From Acidimicrobiaceae bacterium (lineage in GTDB: Bacteria; Actinomycetota; Acidimicrobiia; Acidimicrobiales; Ilumatobacteraceae): a stretch of 33,480 bases of DNA. Shown piece after piece: positions 16,192 to 26,039 of the stretch. The stretch's first letter is position 1, and each line of letters opens with the position of its first letter. Below the pieces are notes generated by a model that did no database searches, had not been told where the DNA came from, and was given only the letters and a program-made list of their open reading frames with translations. The position numbers and the translations under genes are program-made. The DNA lies in the NCBI GenBank assembly GCA_002698945.1, contig NZZV01000213.1, positions 1-33,480 on the forward strand, written 5' to 3'.

Positions 16192-17433
16192 ATGCGCCGC
16201 CGGCTCGTCGTCTCGACGATCGCGATCGTGTTGGTCGTGTTGGGCACGCTCGCGCTCCCGATCGGGATCGTCGTCTACAACACGGCCGAGGATCAGCTCA
16301 ACGCGACCTTGACCGACCAGGCGAACACCGTCGCAGCGATCATCTCGGAGAACGCTTCGCTCGACCGGCCGACGAACTACGCGCAGCTCGACGTCAACCT
16401 CGGCCCGAACGAGGGGCTGGAAGTGATCAGTGCCGACGGTCAGATGCTCTACAGCGAGCCCGCGACCGGCGGCTCGCTCCGATGGGCGAGCGCGCGGACC
16501 GCCAACCTCGACCTCGTCACCGTGTCGACGTCGGCCGAGCTGCTCGACGAGAACTTCCAATCGCAGTTGCAGGTGCTGCTCCTGCTCGCGTTGGGCGCGA
16601 TCGCGGCGGCGGCGGGGCTCGCGGCCGTCCAGGCTCACCAGCTCGCGCGCCCGCTCGAGCGATTGGCGCGACGCGCGGGAGCGATCGGTGAGGGCGACTT
16701 CTCGCTCGGCCCGTTCGTGCGCACCCGGATTCCGGAGATCGACGGGATCGGGTCGGCGCTCGAGACCAGCTCGCAACGGGTCCACACCCTGCTCGCCAAC
16801 GAGCGGCACTTCACCGCCGACGCCACCCATCAGCTGCGCACCGGCATCGCCGGCATCGCGATGCGGGTCGAGATCCTGTCGATGAGCGCCGATCCCGACA
16901 TCGCCGGCGAGGCGCGCACGATCCTCAGCCAGACCGACCAGCTGAACGCCACGATCGACGAGCTGCTGGCAGCGGCTCGCAACCGTTCGACGAGCGAGCG
17001 CAGCGACTTCGACCTGACCGCGCTCGTCGAACACCACGTCGACGAATGGCAGCCGCGCTACGCAACGGCACGCCGCCACATCGGTCTGGTGGTCACCACC
17101 CCGTCGCCGCTCGTGCACGGCACGCGCGGGCTGGCCGGTCAGGTGATCGACGTGTTGGTCGACAACTCGTTGCGCCACGGCGCCGGTTCGGTCACCGCCC
17201 TGATCGACGGACCGTCGGTGACGATCATCGACCAGGGCCCCGGTGTCGAGCCCGAACGGTTGAAGTCACTGTTCGACGGGCCGGTCGATCCGGCTGCCCG
17301 CCACGGCCGCGGCCTGTCGCTGGCCCGACGCCTCGCGCAGGTGGACGGGGCATCGCTCGACGTCGTCGGCAACCGTCCGCTGCGGCTCCGGCTCACCCTG
17401 CCTCGCGCCGAGTCGGCGCCGAGCGGGACGTGA
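16192..17433 (+). CDS. Membrane sensor histidine kinase
   Basis: 413 residues. Two membrane helices (about 5-28 and 127-147) bracket a ~95-residue extracytoplasmic sensor segment, followed by a HAMP-like linker (PLERLARRAGAIGEGDF). The HisKA domain carries His213 in ATHQLRTGI; the family usually has Pro where this protein has Gly217. The ATPase domain shows the N box LVDNSLRHG (Asn325), G1 IDQGPGV (347-352) and G2 GRGLSLARR (372-380). ATP-binding boxes are complete, so it should be an active kinase. It is co-transcribed with the response regulator (12-base gap, no visible Shine-Dalgarno). The ligand cannot be told from sequence. Confidence 0.92.
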   Translation: MRRRLVVSTIAIVLVVLGTLALPIGIVVYNTAEDQLNATLTDQANTVAAIISENASLDRPTNYAQLDVNLGPNEGLEVISADGQMLYSEPATGGSLRWASARTANLDLVTVSTSAELLDENFQSQLQVLLLLALGAIAAAAGLAAVQAHQLARPLERLARRAGAIGEGDFSLGPFVRTRIPEIDGIGSALETSSQRVHTLLANERHFTADATHQLRTGIAGIAMRVEILSMSADPDIAGEARTILSQTDQLNATIDELLAAARNRSTSERSDFDLTALVEHHVDEWQPRYATARRHIGLVVTTPSPLVHGTRGLAGQVIDVLVDNSLRHGAGSVTALIDGPSVTIIDQGPGVEPERLKSLFDGPVDPAARHGRGLSLARRLAQVDGASLDVVGNRPLRLRLTLPRAESAPSGT

Positions 17434-17466
17434 CGCGGGTGGCGTCCACGGTGGGCAGATGTGAGC

Positions 17467-17532
17467 CGGGTCGGGTGATCTCCGTGAACGCTTCGCCCTG
17501 GGGGCGAGTCGTCCCCTCCGACACCCGACCCG
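17467..17532. repeat. Short inverted-repeat element, GGGTCGGGTG type
   Basis: Perfect 11-bp arms CGGGTCGGGTG (17467-17477) and CACCCGACCCG (17522-17532) enclose 44 bases. It sits between the convergent kinase gene and the membrane protein gene, so here it could act as a shared transcription end. Confidence 0.75.
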
Positions 17533-17554
17533 CAGGTGGGGTGCGGGAGGGGTG

Positions 17555-19291
17555 TCAGATGCACAGGTCGGGTGAGAACTCCTGGTGGCCGCGGCCGGGT
17601 TGGCACGACTGGCTCCACTGACCGGACTCGAAGCGGAACCGACCGTCGTCGCCGCGGGTGAGCACGAGGACCCAGCGCACGGCCTCCACCGAATCGTCGA
17701 ACAGGTTCGAGGTCGTCACCTCAACGGTCCATTCGCCCTCGGACCACCGGGTGGCGTCGATCGTTCGCACCTCGTTGACCTCCGGTGACCCGGCGACCGC
17801 GGCAGCGAACTCGACCGGGCTGGTCGCCCACGTCGCTCCGGCGTCGACCGCCTCGTCGATCCCGGGCAGCTCGATCGTGCCGGTGCCCGGTTCGCCGAAC
17901 TCGGCTCGGCCGTCCCACGTGTCGACGCCGTCGGGGAACGGGTCGACGCGGGCGGACCGCCCGTCGATCTCGCCGACGTCGGCGACCTCGAACCGACCGG
18001 CCGGGTCGACCGCGTCGACGTAGAGCACATCGTCGATCACGATCTGGTCGATGCTCCCGTCGGTGTAGCCGCGTGCGATCGAGTACCCCTGCCCGAACTC
18101 GGTGGCGAGGAAGCCGCCGTCGTACGTCGCGGTCAGCGTCGGCATGCCTCGCGGCTGCCACTCGCCGGCCGGTTCGTAGGTCCAGGTGCGGGTCGTGCCG
18201 GTGACCGGGTCGTCGCGATGCACGACGAGCGTCGGGTAGACCACCTCGACGCGGAACGTCGGCGCATCAAAGGTCACGGGTTCGCCGTCGAGGTCGAGCC
18301 AGGGGACGAGCACCTCGGCGTCGGGTGCCGGGCGCACCTCGTCGGGGCCGCAGCAGCCGACGTTGACCAGGCCGGCCGGGGTCGCGACCAGTTCGGAGTC
18401 GCCGACGTTGTCGGTGACTCGGGCCCACCGGCCGAGTTCGCGTCCGGCGTCGCCGGCGGCGAGGGTGACGGCGACCACGTCGACGGCGAGCTCGGCCGGC
18501 GTCTCGGGATCGACCACCAGGTACACCACGTCGTCGGTGCCGGGGTGCACCACGTAGCTGTCGCCGTACTCGGCGGGCAGGGTCGCGGTGACCGGCGGCG
18601 TGCTGTGCCGCGTCAGCTCGCGGGTGGTCGGGTCGTAGGTGAGCGGGATTCCGTCGGCGCCGTACTCGAGCTGGGTGCAACCGGTGCCGCCGGACGGGCA
18701 CCGTCGGTCGATCGACGCCGCTTCCCACCGCAGGTCGCGCCACTCGACCAGTGGTACGTCCTGGCTGCCCGCGGGCTCGGTCGTGCTGGGAGCCGGCGGT
18801 GCGGTGGTCGCTACGACGGTGGTGACGGGAGGATCCGAGGTGCCGGTCGCGGCGCTTGTGGCCGGCGTGGCGAGACTGGACGCCGGGGACGTTGGCGACG
18901 ACGGATCGGGTGCAGAGGGTGCGGTGGTCGCAGGCGGAGGGTCGCTCGCCGGCACGGTCGTCGCGACCGGTGTCGCCGTCACCGTGTTGGTGGCCGTCGT
19001 CGGCGGAGCGCCGCTCGTCGCTGTGGACGCGACCTCGATCGAGTCGTCGCGACCACCCACGAACCAGAACCCAGCGGTGAGCGCGACGATCGCGATCGCA
19101 GCGACCGCGAGCCAGCCTGCCCGTCGGGTACCGGCGCGGTCTCCTGGCCGAGCCTCCCGGGCGAGCGTGACCGAGGCGGGGTCGTGCCGTTGCGTGGTGG
19201 TGAGCTCGGCCTCCACGTCGAGCCCGGCCTCGACCTCGGCGCGCGCCCCGCGGGCGAGATCGCGGAGCTGGCGTTCGATCCGATCATCCAT
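17555..19291 (-). CDS. Putative anti-sigma/sensor membrane protein with large extracytoplasmic domain
   Basis: 578 residues. The N-terminal ~55 residues are cytoplasmic (MDDRIERQLRDLARGARAEV), a size fitting a sigma-binding segment, though no HxxxCxxC zinc motif is present. One membrane helix follows (AGWLAVAAIAIVALTAGFWF, about 58-77), then a ~100-residue Thr/Pro/Ser/Ala-rich stalk (VTATPVATTVPASDPPP region). The large C-terminal domain of ~390 residues has repeated D-G and W/Y motifs suggestive of a beta-rich, possibly propeller, fold, and cysteine pairs (CPSGGTGC, VGCCGPDE, QSCQP). Its ATG overlaps the sigma-factor stop by 8 bases, giving translational coupling and the main reason for the anti-sigma call. 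I do not recognise the outer domain. Confidence 0.6.
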   Translation of the reverse strand: MDDRIERQLRDLARGARAEVEAGLDVEAELTTTQRHDPASVTLAREARPGDRAGTRRAGWLAVAAIAIVALTAGFWFVGGRDDSIEVASTATSGAPPTTATNTVTATPVATTVPASDPPPATTAPSAPDPSSPTSPASSLATPATSAATGTSDPPVTTVVATTAPPAPSTTEPAGSQDVPLVEWRDLRWEAASIDRRCPSGGTGCTQLEYGADGIPLTYDPTTRELTRHSTPPVTATLPAEYGDSYVVHPGTDDVVYLVVDPETPAELAVDVVAVTLAAGDAGRELGRWARVTDNVGDSELVATPAGLVNVGCCGPDEVRPAPDAEVLVPWLDLDGEPVTFDAPTFRVEVVYPTLVVHRDDPVTGTTRTWTYEPAGEWQPRGMPTLTATYDGGFLATEFGQGYSIARGYTDGSIDQIVIDDVLYVDAVDPAGRFEVADVGEIDGRSARVDPFPDGVDTWDGRAEFGEPGTGTIELPGIDEAVDAGATWATSPVEFAAAVAGSPEVNEVRTIDATRWSEGEWTVEVTTSNLFDDSVEAVRWVLVLTRGDDGRFRFESGQWSQSCQPGRGHQEFSPDLCI

Positions 19292-19844
19292 GGTCGTCTC
19301 CGATGTCGTCAGATGCCTCGCCGGCAGCCGGTGCCGCGTCGGCGTCGACGTGCTTGCGCAGCGCGCGGCGAGCCTTGAACAGCGACGCCTTCACGGCGCC
19401 GCGGCTGGTGCCGAGCAGGGCGGCGATCTGGGCGACGGACAGGTCGTCTGCGTAGTACAGCGTCACGATCGTGCGGTGTCGGTCCGACAGTGGCGCGACG
19501 AGTTCGTTCCACCGATCGAGCGCCGACGCAGCCGTGCGGTCGGCGGACGGTGCGGTCGCCGGGTCGCGGTCGAGTCGGGCGCCGAGTCGGTCGACGGCCC
19601 GCCGTTCCGACGCGGCGGACCGATGATGGTCGATGAGGAGGTTGCTCATCACGGTGTGGCACCAGGCCTCGGGTGCGTCGTAGGTGCGCAGTTCGTCCCA
19701 GCGGGCGTGGGCGCGCAGCATCGTCTCCTGCGCGAGATCGTGGGCGACGTCGGTGCGGCCGGTCTGGAGCGCACCCAGCGAGACGAGGCGCGGGAACACG
19801 GCGCGGAACACCGTCTCGAAGTCGTGTGTCGCCACCACCGTCAC
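19284..19844 (-). CDS. ECF (sigma-70 family) RNA polymerase sigma factor
   Basis: 186 residues. Region 2 spans about 8-75 with DVAHDLAQETMLRAHARW (core-binding) and PEAWCHTVMSNLLIDHHR (-10 recognition). Region 4 spans about 118-170 with PLSDRHRTIVTLYY and the helix-turn-helix LSVAQIAALLGTSRGAVK followed by SLFKARRALRKH. Regions 1 and 3 are absent, as in ECF/SigE-like factors. GTG 19844 is the start used. The downstream overlapping membrane protein is the likely regulator. The target regulon is unknown, and no obvious autoregulatory promoter was recognised. Confidence 0.9.
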   Translation of the reverse strand: MTVVATHDFETVFRAVFPRLVSLGALQTGRTDVAHDLAQETMLRAHARWDELRTYDAPEAWCHTVMSNLLIDHHRSAASERRAVDRLGARLDRDPATAPSADRTAASALDRWNELVAPLSDRHRTIVTLYYADDLSVAQIAALLGTSRGAVKASLFKARRALRKHVDADAAPAAGEASDDIGDDHG

Positions 19845-19886
19845 AACACCTACACGGATCAGCGACGCCGACGGTTACCGGATGCT

Positions 19887-19975
19887 GCACAGATGGTGTC
19901 GGATCCCTTCCGTGCGGGACACGTTCGGTCCCGATCGCGGTCGATGCACGGAAAGGGATCCGACACCATCTGTGC
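19887..19975. repeat. REPIN-like inverted-repeat element, GGTGTCGGAT type (89 bp)
   Basis: Arms at 19887-19915 and 19946-19975 are reverse complements except for one extra T/A in the right arm (29 versus 30 bases); the spacer is 30 bases. The core GGTGTCGGATCCC is shared with the element at 15322, and AGATGGTGTCGGAT with the element at 27873. It lies between the clpB terminator and the upstream region of the sigma factor gene. Confidence 0.85.
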
Positions 19976-20005
19976 CGGTGGGTCAGCTGCCCGACACCGG
20001 TCCGG

Positions 20006-20053
20006 AAAAACCAATCGCCGCCTCACAGACGGCGGGAGTGCTGTGAGGCGGCG
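20006..20053 (-). terminator. Rho-independent-like terminator of clpB
   Basis: A perfect 13-bp GC-rich stem (20041-20053 with 20016-20028, CGCCGCCTCACAG) closes a 12-base loop. On the minus strand it is followed within six bases by a TTTTT run (20010-20006). It lies 60 bases after the clpB stop. Confidence 0.75.
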
Positions 20054-20112
20054 AGCGGAAGGAAACATCAGTAGCTTGCCCGACCACGTGTCAGTGGTCG
20101 GCCAACGCTCCG

Positions 20113-22629
<2,517 letters not shown>

Positions 22630-22635
22630 GGGTGC

Positions 22636-22664
22636 ATCGTACGACCAACGACCAAACTTGACAA
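22636..22664 (-). promoter_or_regulatory. clpB promoter (TTGTCA - 17 nt - TACGAT), leaderless
   Basis: On the minus strand, -35 TTGTCA (22664-22659) and -10 TACGAT (22641-22636) are separated by 17 bases. Six bases separate the -10 box from ATG 22629, so the mRNA should start at or next to the start codon. Confidence 0.7.
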
Positions 22665-22677
22665 CAGTCGACTCAAC
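22657..22677. promoter_or_regulatory. HAIR-like operator (HspR binding site) upstream of clpB
   Basis: CTTGACA-N7-ACTCAAC matches the known HAIR consensus CTTGAGT-N7-ACTCAAG at 11 of 14 fixed positions. It overlaps the clpB -35 box, where a bound repressor would block RNA polymerase. HspR/HAIR control of clpB is established in Streptomyces and Mycobacterium; here it is inferred from the site alone. Confidence 0.65.
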
Positions 22678-22684
22678 TTTCCTG

Positions 22685-24049
22685 TCATGAACCTCCAGAT
22701 CGTGGGACGGACACGTCGACGGCCACCACGCTGCCGTCGGCGGCGTAGCCCTGCGCCGACATGCCGGCGAGGAACGCCACGACGTCGGGGTGGTCGACGT
22801 CGGCGACGTGATCGATGTAGTTGGCGGGATGATGGCCGCCCCCGCGGCTGCCGCCCTCGAACACGTCGACGACGGCGTGATCGCCGACCCGTTCCACACC
22901 CGGTTCGAGCGTGAGCAACTCGGCTGCACTGCCGCGGGCCAGACCGACGTCGCCCGTTCCCACTCCGGTGACGAGTCGGGCGATGTCGTCGCCGTGATCC
23001 CACGCGAACTCGCCGAGGTCGACGGCGGTCGCGATGTCGTGCTCGACGGCCTCGACCACGTGCCCGAACGCGCCGGGCAGGTCGAACCGGGCGGCATCGG
23101 CGACCACGTTCACCCGCGACGTCACCGACTTCGACGCGTTGGAGTGGCCCAGGCCCTCGACGATGACCGCGGCGTCGCGATGGTTCTGGAGGACGAGCAC
23201 TTCGGTGCCGTCGACCACGTCGGGCAACTGTGGCCGTGAGTGGTAGCCGGCCGCGACGACGTGGGTCACCGTCCATCGCCCACCGTTGAACACGGGATCG
23301 GCGGCGAGGTCGAGTGCGGTGTCGGCGCCGAACGAGTGGCCGACGATCAGCAGCTCGGCGCCCTCCGGGACGTCGTGCTCGTCGAGCGCCGCCCACACCA
23401 TCGACGCATAGCGGTTGTCGTCGACCGCCGAGGATCGGGACGACGCAACGGCGTACTGGTCGAGGTCGCGCACGCTGCGGTGATCCTCGCTCAGGGACAA
23501 GTCGGGTCGGGACAGGTCGGTCACGCCGGGGAGGACGACGACGAAACGGTCGTCGGCGACGCGGACGAGTGCGAACTCGTCCTCGCGGATCTGCATCGGG
23601 TCGGACAGATCGGCGAGCAGACGCGCCAGCACCGACCGCGCACGTCCGACCCCGTCGGCGCCGTACACCTGGAGCGGCCGGCGCAGCTCGGCATCGAACG
23701 TTCCCGTGCGGTCGCCGCCGAGCGGTGACGCACCGAGCCGGGCTCGCAACGGGCCGAGCCACCCGCGCCGACCGGCCGAACCACCCGCCAGTTGCCACAG
23801 CGCAGCCGCATCGATCGGCACCGCGTCGGCGCCGATCACCCGGTCGCTCACCAGGCCGAGGAACGCGGCGTTGCGCCACAGTTCCTCCGCCGCTTGCTCG
23901 ACGGCGCGGCGAGCCGGCAGCCCGTGGCCCGCCAGCTCGAGTTCGGCGAGGCGTGCCCGCCAGGCGAACGCCTGGGTGTACAGGGAGTTGCCGCTCGCGG
24001 CGAGGCTGCGCGCGACCGTCCGCGCCGCTGCGGGATCGAGCGCGAGCAT
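22685..24049 (-). CDS. Alpha/beta hydrolase, DUF1023-like
   Basis: 454 residues. The N-terminal ~110 residues are helical and Ala-rich ([20 protein letters not shown]). The hydrolase core has the nucleophile elbow [17 protein letters not shown] and a strand-loop [20 protein letters not shown] where the acid residue is expected. The tail [18 protein letters not shown] may carry the catalytic histidine. The layout resembles actinobacterial DUF1023 esterases, which are often linked to secretion of WXG100-like proteins; no signal peptide is present. The ATG shares one base with the stop of the upstream small gene (TGATG), so the two are coupled. The substrate is unknown. Its stop lies just before the clpB operator. 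Confidence 0.7.
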   Translation of the reverse strand: MLALDPAAARTVARSLAASGNSLYTQAFAWRARLAELELAGHGLPARRAVEQAAEELWRNAAFLGLVSDRVIGADAVPIDAAALWQLAGGSAGRRGWLGPLRARLGASPLGGDRTGTFDAELRRPLQVYGADGVGRARSVLARLLADLSDPMQIREDEFALVRVADDRFVVVLPGVTDLSRPDLSLSEDHRSVRDLDQYAVASSRSSAVDDNRYASMVWAALDEHDVPEGAELLIVGHSFGADTALDLAADPVFNGGRWTVTHVVAAGYHSRPQLPDVVDGTEVLVLQNHRDAAVIVEGLGHSNASKSVTSRVNVVADAARFDLPGAFGHVVEAVEHDIATAVDLGEFAWDHGDDIARLVTGVGTGDVGLARGSAAELLTLEPGVERVGDHAVVDVFEGGSRGGGHHPANYIDHVADVDHPDVVAFLAGMSAQGYAADGSVVAVDVSVPRSGGS

Positions 24050-24384
24050 CACCCGACGACCCACGGCGCAGGCGGGAGCGGCGGCGAGACCGACCATCGA
24101 TCGATCCACGGGAGGTCGCGCCACGCCCGCACGGAGCGGTCGTACGCATCGCAGACCTCGGCGCGGCGATCGCACTCGACGGCCAGGCGACTCATCTCGT
24201 CGGACGCCGTCGCCAGGTACGCGCCCACGACTTCGACCGACCGGTCGTGCAGGGTCGCGACGGGTCCGGCAGCGGCGAACGTGCCGGCGTCGAGGCGCCG
24301 GTGGAGCAGCGCGAGGTCGGCGAGGTCGTGACTCGACCGGCGAAGGTCGGCGGCGGTGGCGCGATAGGACGATGCACGGGACAT
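24049..24384 (-). CDS. Small helical protein coupled to the hydrolase
   Basis: 111 residues with a strong Shine-Dalgarno GGAGG a few bases before ATG 24384. The first ~90 residues read as two or three amphipathic helices (ATAADLRRSSHDLADLALL; YLATASDEMSRLAVECDRRA), then WRDLPWIDRW and a Pro-rich tail. Size and helical hairpin pattern recall WXG100/ESX-like or chaperone-like partners of DUF1023 hydrolases. The central W-x-G is not evident, so I do not assign the family. TGATG overlap with the hydrolase start implies a fixed ratio of the two products. A minus-strand TAGGTT at 24440-24435 is a possible -10 box. Confidence 0.6.
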   Translation of the reverse strand: MSRASSYRATAADLRRSSHDLADLALLHRRLDAGTFAAAGPVATLHDRSVEVVGAYLATASDEMSRLAVECDRRAEVCDAYDRSVRAWRDLPWIDRWSVSPPLPPAPWVVG

Positions 24385-24621
24385 GGTCACCTCCGGAGGT
24401 CCGGGACGGTTCGGGCGCGATGCCGATGGATCCGAACCTACGGTCAGCCGGAGTTGGGAGACATGGGGACGACTCCCCGCCGCTCGGGCCACCGATCTGC
24501 TGTCGTGGTGGTTCCGCCGATCCGATGAGGATCTGATGCCGGCGGCCGGTGGCTGGCGGTGTGGGTCGGGTCGCGGCTCGCCCGGTGGCGCCCACCAGCA
24601 CGCCCGACCCCGACCCGGACC

Positions 24622-24627
24622 TACGAT
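24622..24627 (+). promoter_or_regulatory. -10 box (TACGAT) for the Imm5-like gene
   Basis: TACGAT is followed by six bases and ATG 24634, which favours this start over an in-frame upstream ATG at 24559. Confidence 0.6.
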
Positions 24628-24633
24628 CCGACG

Positions 24634-25182
24634 ATGGCTCCGTCTCCCCAGACCCTCAGCGTCGACGACCGTCGTCGACTCGCTGCGTGGGCGGCCGACT
24701 GTGCCGAGCACGTCCTCCACATCTACGAGGTCGCCGTGCCGGGCGACGCCAGGGTGCGAGCCGCGATCGATCAGGCGCGGTCCTTCTCGGCGGGCGACCT
24801 CGACGCCGGCGAGGCGGTGCGCCGTCGGGGCGGCGCTGCAGGTGCAGCTGCTCGGAACGCACCAACTCCGGCCGCGAAGGCAGCGGCCTACGCCGCCGAA
24901 CAGGCTGCCGCCGTCGCGCACATGGGAGCCCATGCGCTCGGCGCGGCCGGATACGCGGCCAAGGCATCCTCGCTCGACGTCGGTTGCGAGGACGACGCCG
25001 TCGCCCGATCGGAGGCCCATCGCCAGGTGGCCGACATGACCGACCTCGCCGCCCGTGCGGTCTCGCGCCTTCCTGCCCTCGGGGAGAACCGCAGCGGCCC
25101 ACTCGGTCCCGGCCGCCTGAGCCTCGGTCACGTCGGTGTGACCATCCGAGAAATCCGACGACTGCTGCCCGAGCACCCGTGA
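24634..25182 (+). CDS. Imm5-like putative immunity protein
   Basis: 182 residues, nearly all helical and Ala-rich. The opening LSVDDRRRLAAWAADCAEHV with LHIYEVAVPGDARVRAAID, then repeated Ala/His helices (AAYAAEQAAAVAHMGAHALG), matches what I recall of the Imm-5-like family found near polymorphic toxins. Members also occur as solitary genes of unknown role, so immunity function is not shown here. It is divergent from the helical-protein/hydrolase pair, with 249 bases between them. The leaderless promoter sets the start at ATG 24634. No toxin domain that I can name is adjacent, unless the hydrolase is one. Confidence 0.62.
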   Translation: MAPSPQTLSVDDRRRLAAWAADCAEHVLHIYEVAVPGDARVRAAIDQARSFSAGDLDAGEAVRRRGGAAGAAARNAPTPAAKAAAYAAEQAAAVAHMGAHALGAAGYAAKASSLDVGCEDDAVARSEAHRQVADMTDLAARAVSRLPALGENRSGPLGPGRLSLGHVGVTIREIRRLLPEHP

Positions 25183-25240
25183 GCGTCGTGCACCTGCGCC
25201 GCGTCGTCGCAGGGCAGGGCGGACGTGGCCCGACGAAGCG

Positions 25241-25843
25241 TTAGCCGCAGGTGATGTCGAACTCGGCGGCGCCGGCGTCCGTGAACTGAGCGGTGCCGGT
25301 GATCGTGCGGTCGACGCGCTCGAAGTCGACGGTCGTCGCCGTCTCCCGCATGATCGATTCGCCGAACTCGGCACGCGGTTCGCCGTCACTGATGCCGAAC
25401 GAGAACTCGAGATCGTCGTCGAGGCCGACGATGATGTTGGCGTCGCCGGGGAACGCGGGGTTGTCGGCTTCGCAGATGAGGAAGTCGCCGTCGAGTTGGA
25501 CGAACTCGCCATCCTCGAGCGCCTGAGCGAATCCGGCGACCTCCCAGGTCTGATCTGCGACGGTGATCGTGCCGGTCGGCTCGGCGAGCTCGGCCGGGTC
25601 GTCGGGCACCTCGTCGACCTCGACGCCCCCGTCGACCGCCGTGGTCGCCGTCGCCCCGGAGTCGGTGGCGGAGTCGGCGTCGTTCGGCGGCGCGGTCGGT
25701 GGGACACCTGACTCGGCCCCCGTGTCGGTGCCGGTGTCGGGTGCGGTGTCCGTGTCGTCGTCACCGCCGCAGGCGCCGAGCATGCCGACGGCGACGACGG
25801 TCACGAGTGTGCTGATGCGTCGGGGTGTCGTCCGGCTGGCCAT
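25241..25843 (-). CDS. Secreted lipoprotein of unknown function
   Basis: 200 residues. A basic start (MASRTTPRR), a hydrophobic stretch (ISTLVTVVAVGMLG) and the lipobox LGAC give signal peptidase II cleavage with Cys25 as the lipidated residue. An acidic, Asp/Thr-rich linker of ~65 residues follows (DDDTDTAPDTGTDTGAE). The outer domain of ~110 residues has beta-rich character (GTITVADQTWEVAGFAQALE, then RTITGTAQFTDAGAAEFDI) and two cysteines (FLICEAD, DITCG) likely to pair. This resembles mycobacterial lipoproteins of the LpqH/19-kDa type in layout (TITVADQTW...C...GTAQF), but I cannot confirm the family. ATG 25843 follows TACGGT by seven bases. Confidence 0.75.
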   Translation of the reverse strand: MASRTTPRRISTLVTVVAVGMLGACGGDDDTDTAPDTGTDTGAESGVPPTAPPNDADSATDSGATATTAVDGGVEVDEVPDDPAELAEPTGTITVADQTWEVAGFAQALEDGEFVQLDGDFLICEADNPAFPGDANIIVGLDDDLEFSFGISDGEPRAEFGESIMRETATTVDFERVDRTITGTAQFTDAGAAEFDITCG

Positions 25844-25850
25844 GGGGCCG

Positions 25851-25856
25851 ACCGTA
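25851..25856 (-). promoter_or_regulatory. -10 box for the lipoprotein gene
   Basis: Minus-strand TACGGT lies seven bases before ATG 25843, the same leaderless spacing as at other genes here. Confidence 0.5.
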
Positions 25857-25881
25857 CCGAAGTCCCGAGCCGTCTTCCAGC

Positions 25882-26011
25882 GAGTCGGTCGATGTCAGAC
25901 CACGACCGACATGTCAGTCGGTTGTGAGTCGGTCGATGTCAGACCACGACCGACATGTCATGAACCGGGGATCGAAGTAGTGCGGTCGGTCGTGGTCTGA
26001 CATCGGCCGAC
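25882..26011. repeat. Three-armed REPIN-like element, GGTCAGACC-related type
   Basis: A 35-base direct repeat (25882-25916 and 25926-25960) holds two identical 27-bp arms (25884-25910, 25928-25954). An inverted third arm (25985-26011) matches with one substitution. Arms two and three form the standard 84-bp element with a 30-base spacer. The arm ends are GTCGGTCG and CGACCGAC around GTCAGAC. It lies between the acyl-CoA dehydrogenase stop and the lipoprotein promoter. Confidence 0.85.
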
Positions 26012-26039
26012 GGACATCGACCGACGACGGCGCCGTCGG

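Noticed and set aside
25882-26011. CRISPR-like direct repeats
   Set aside because: Only two direct copies plus one inverted copy, each a quasi-palindrome; fits the repeat-element family instead.
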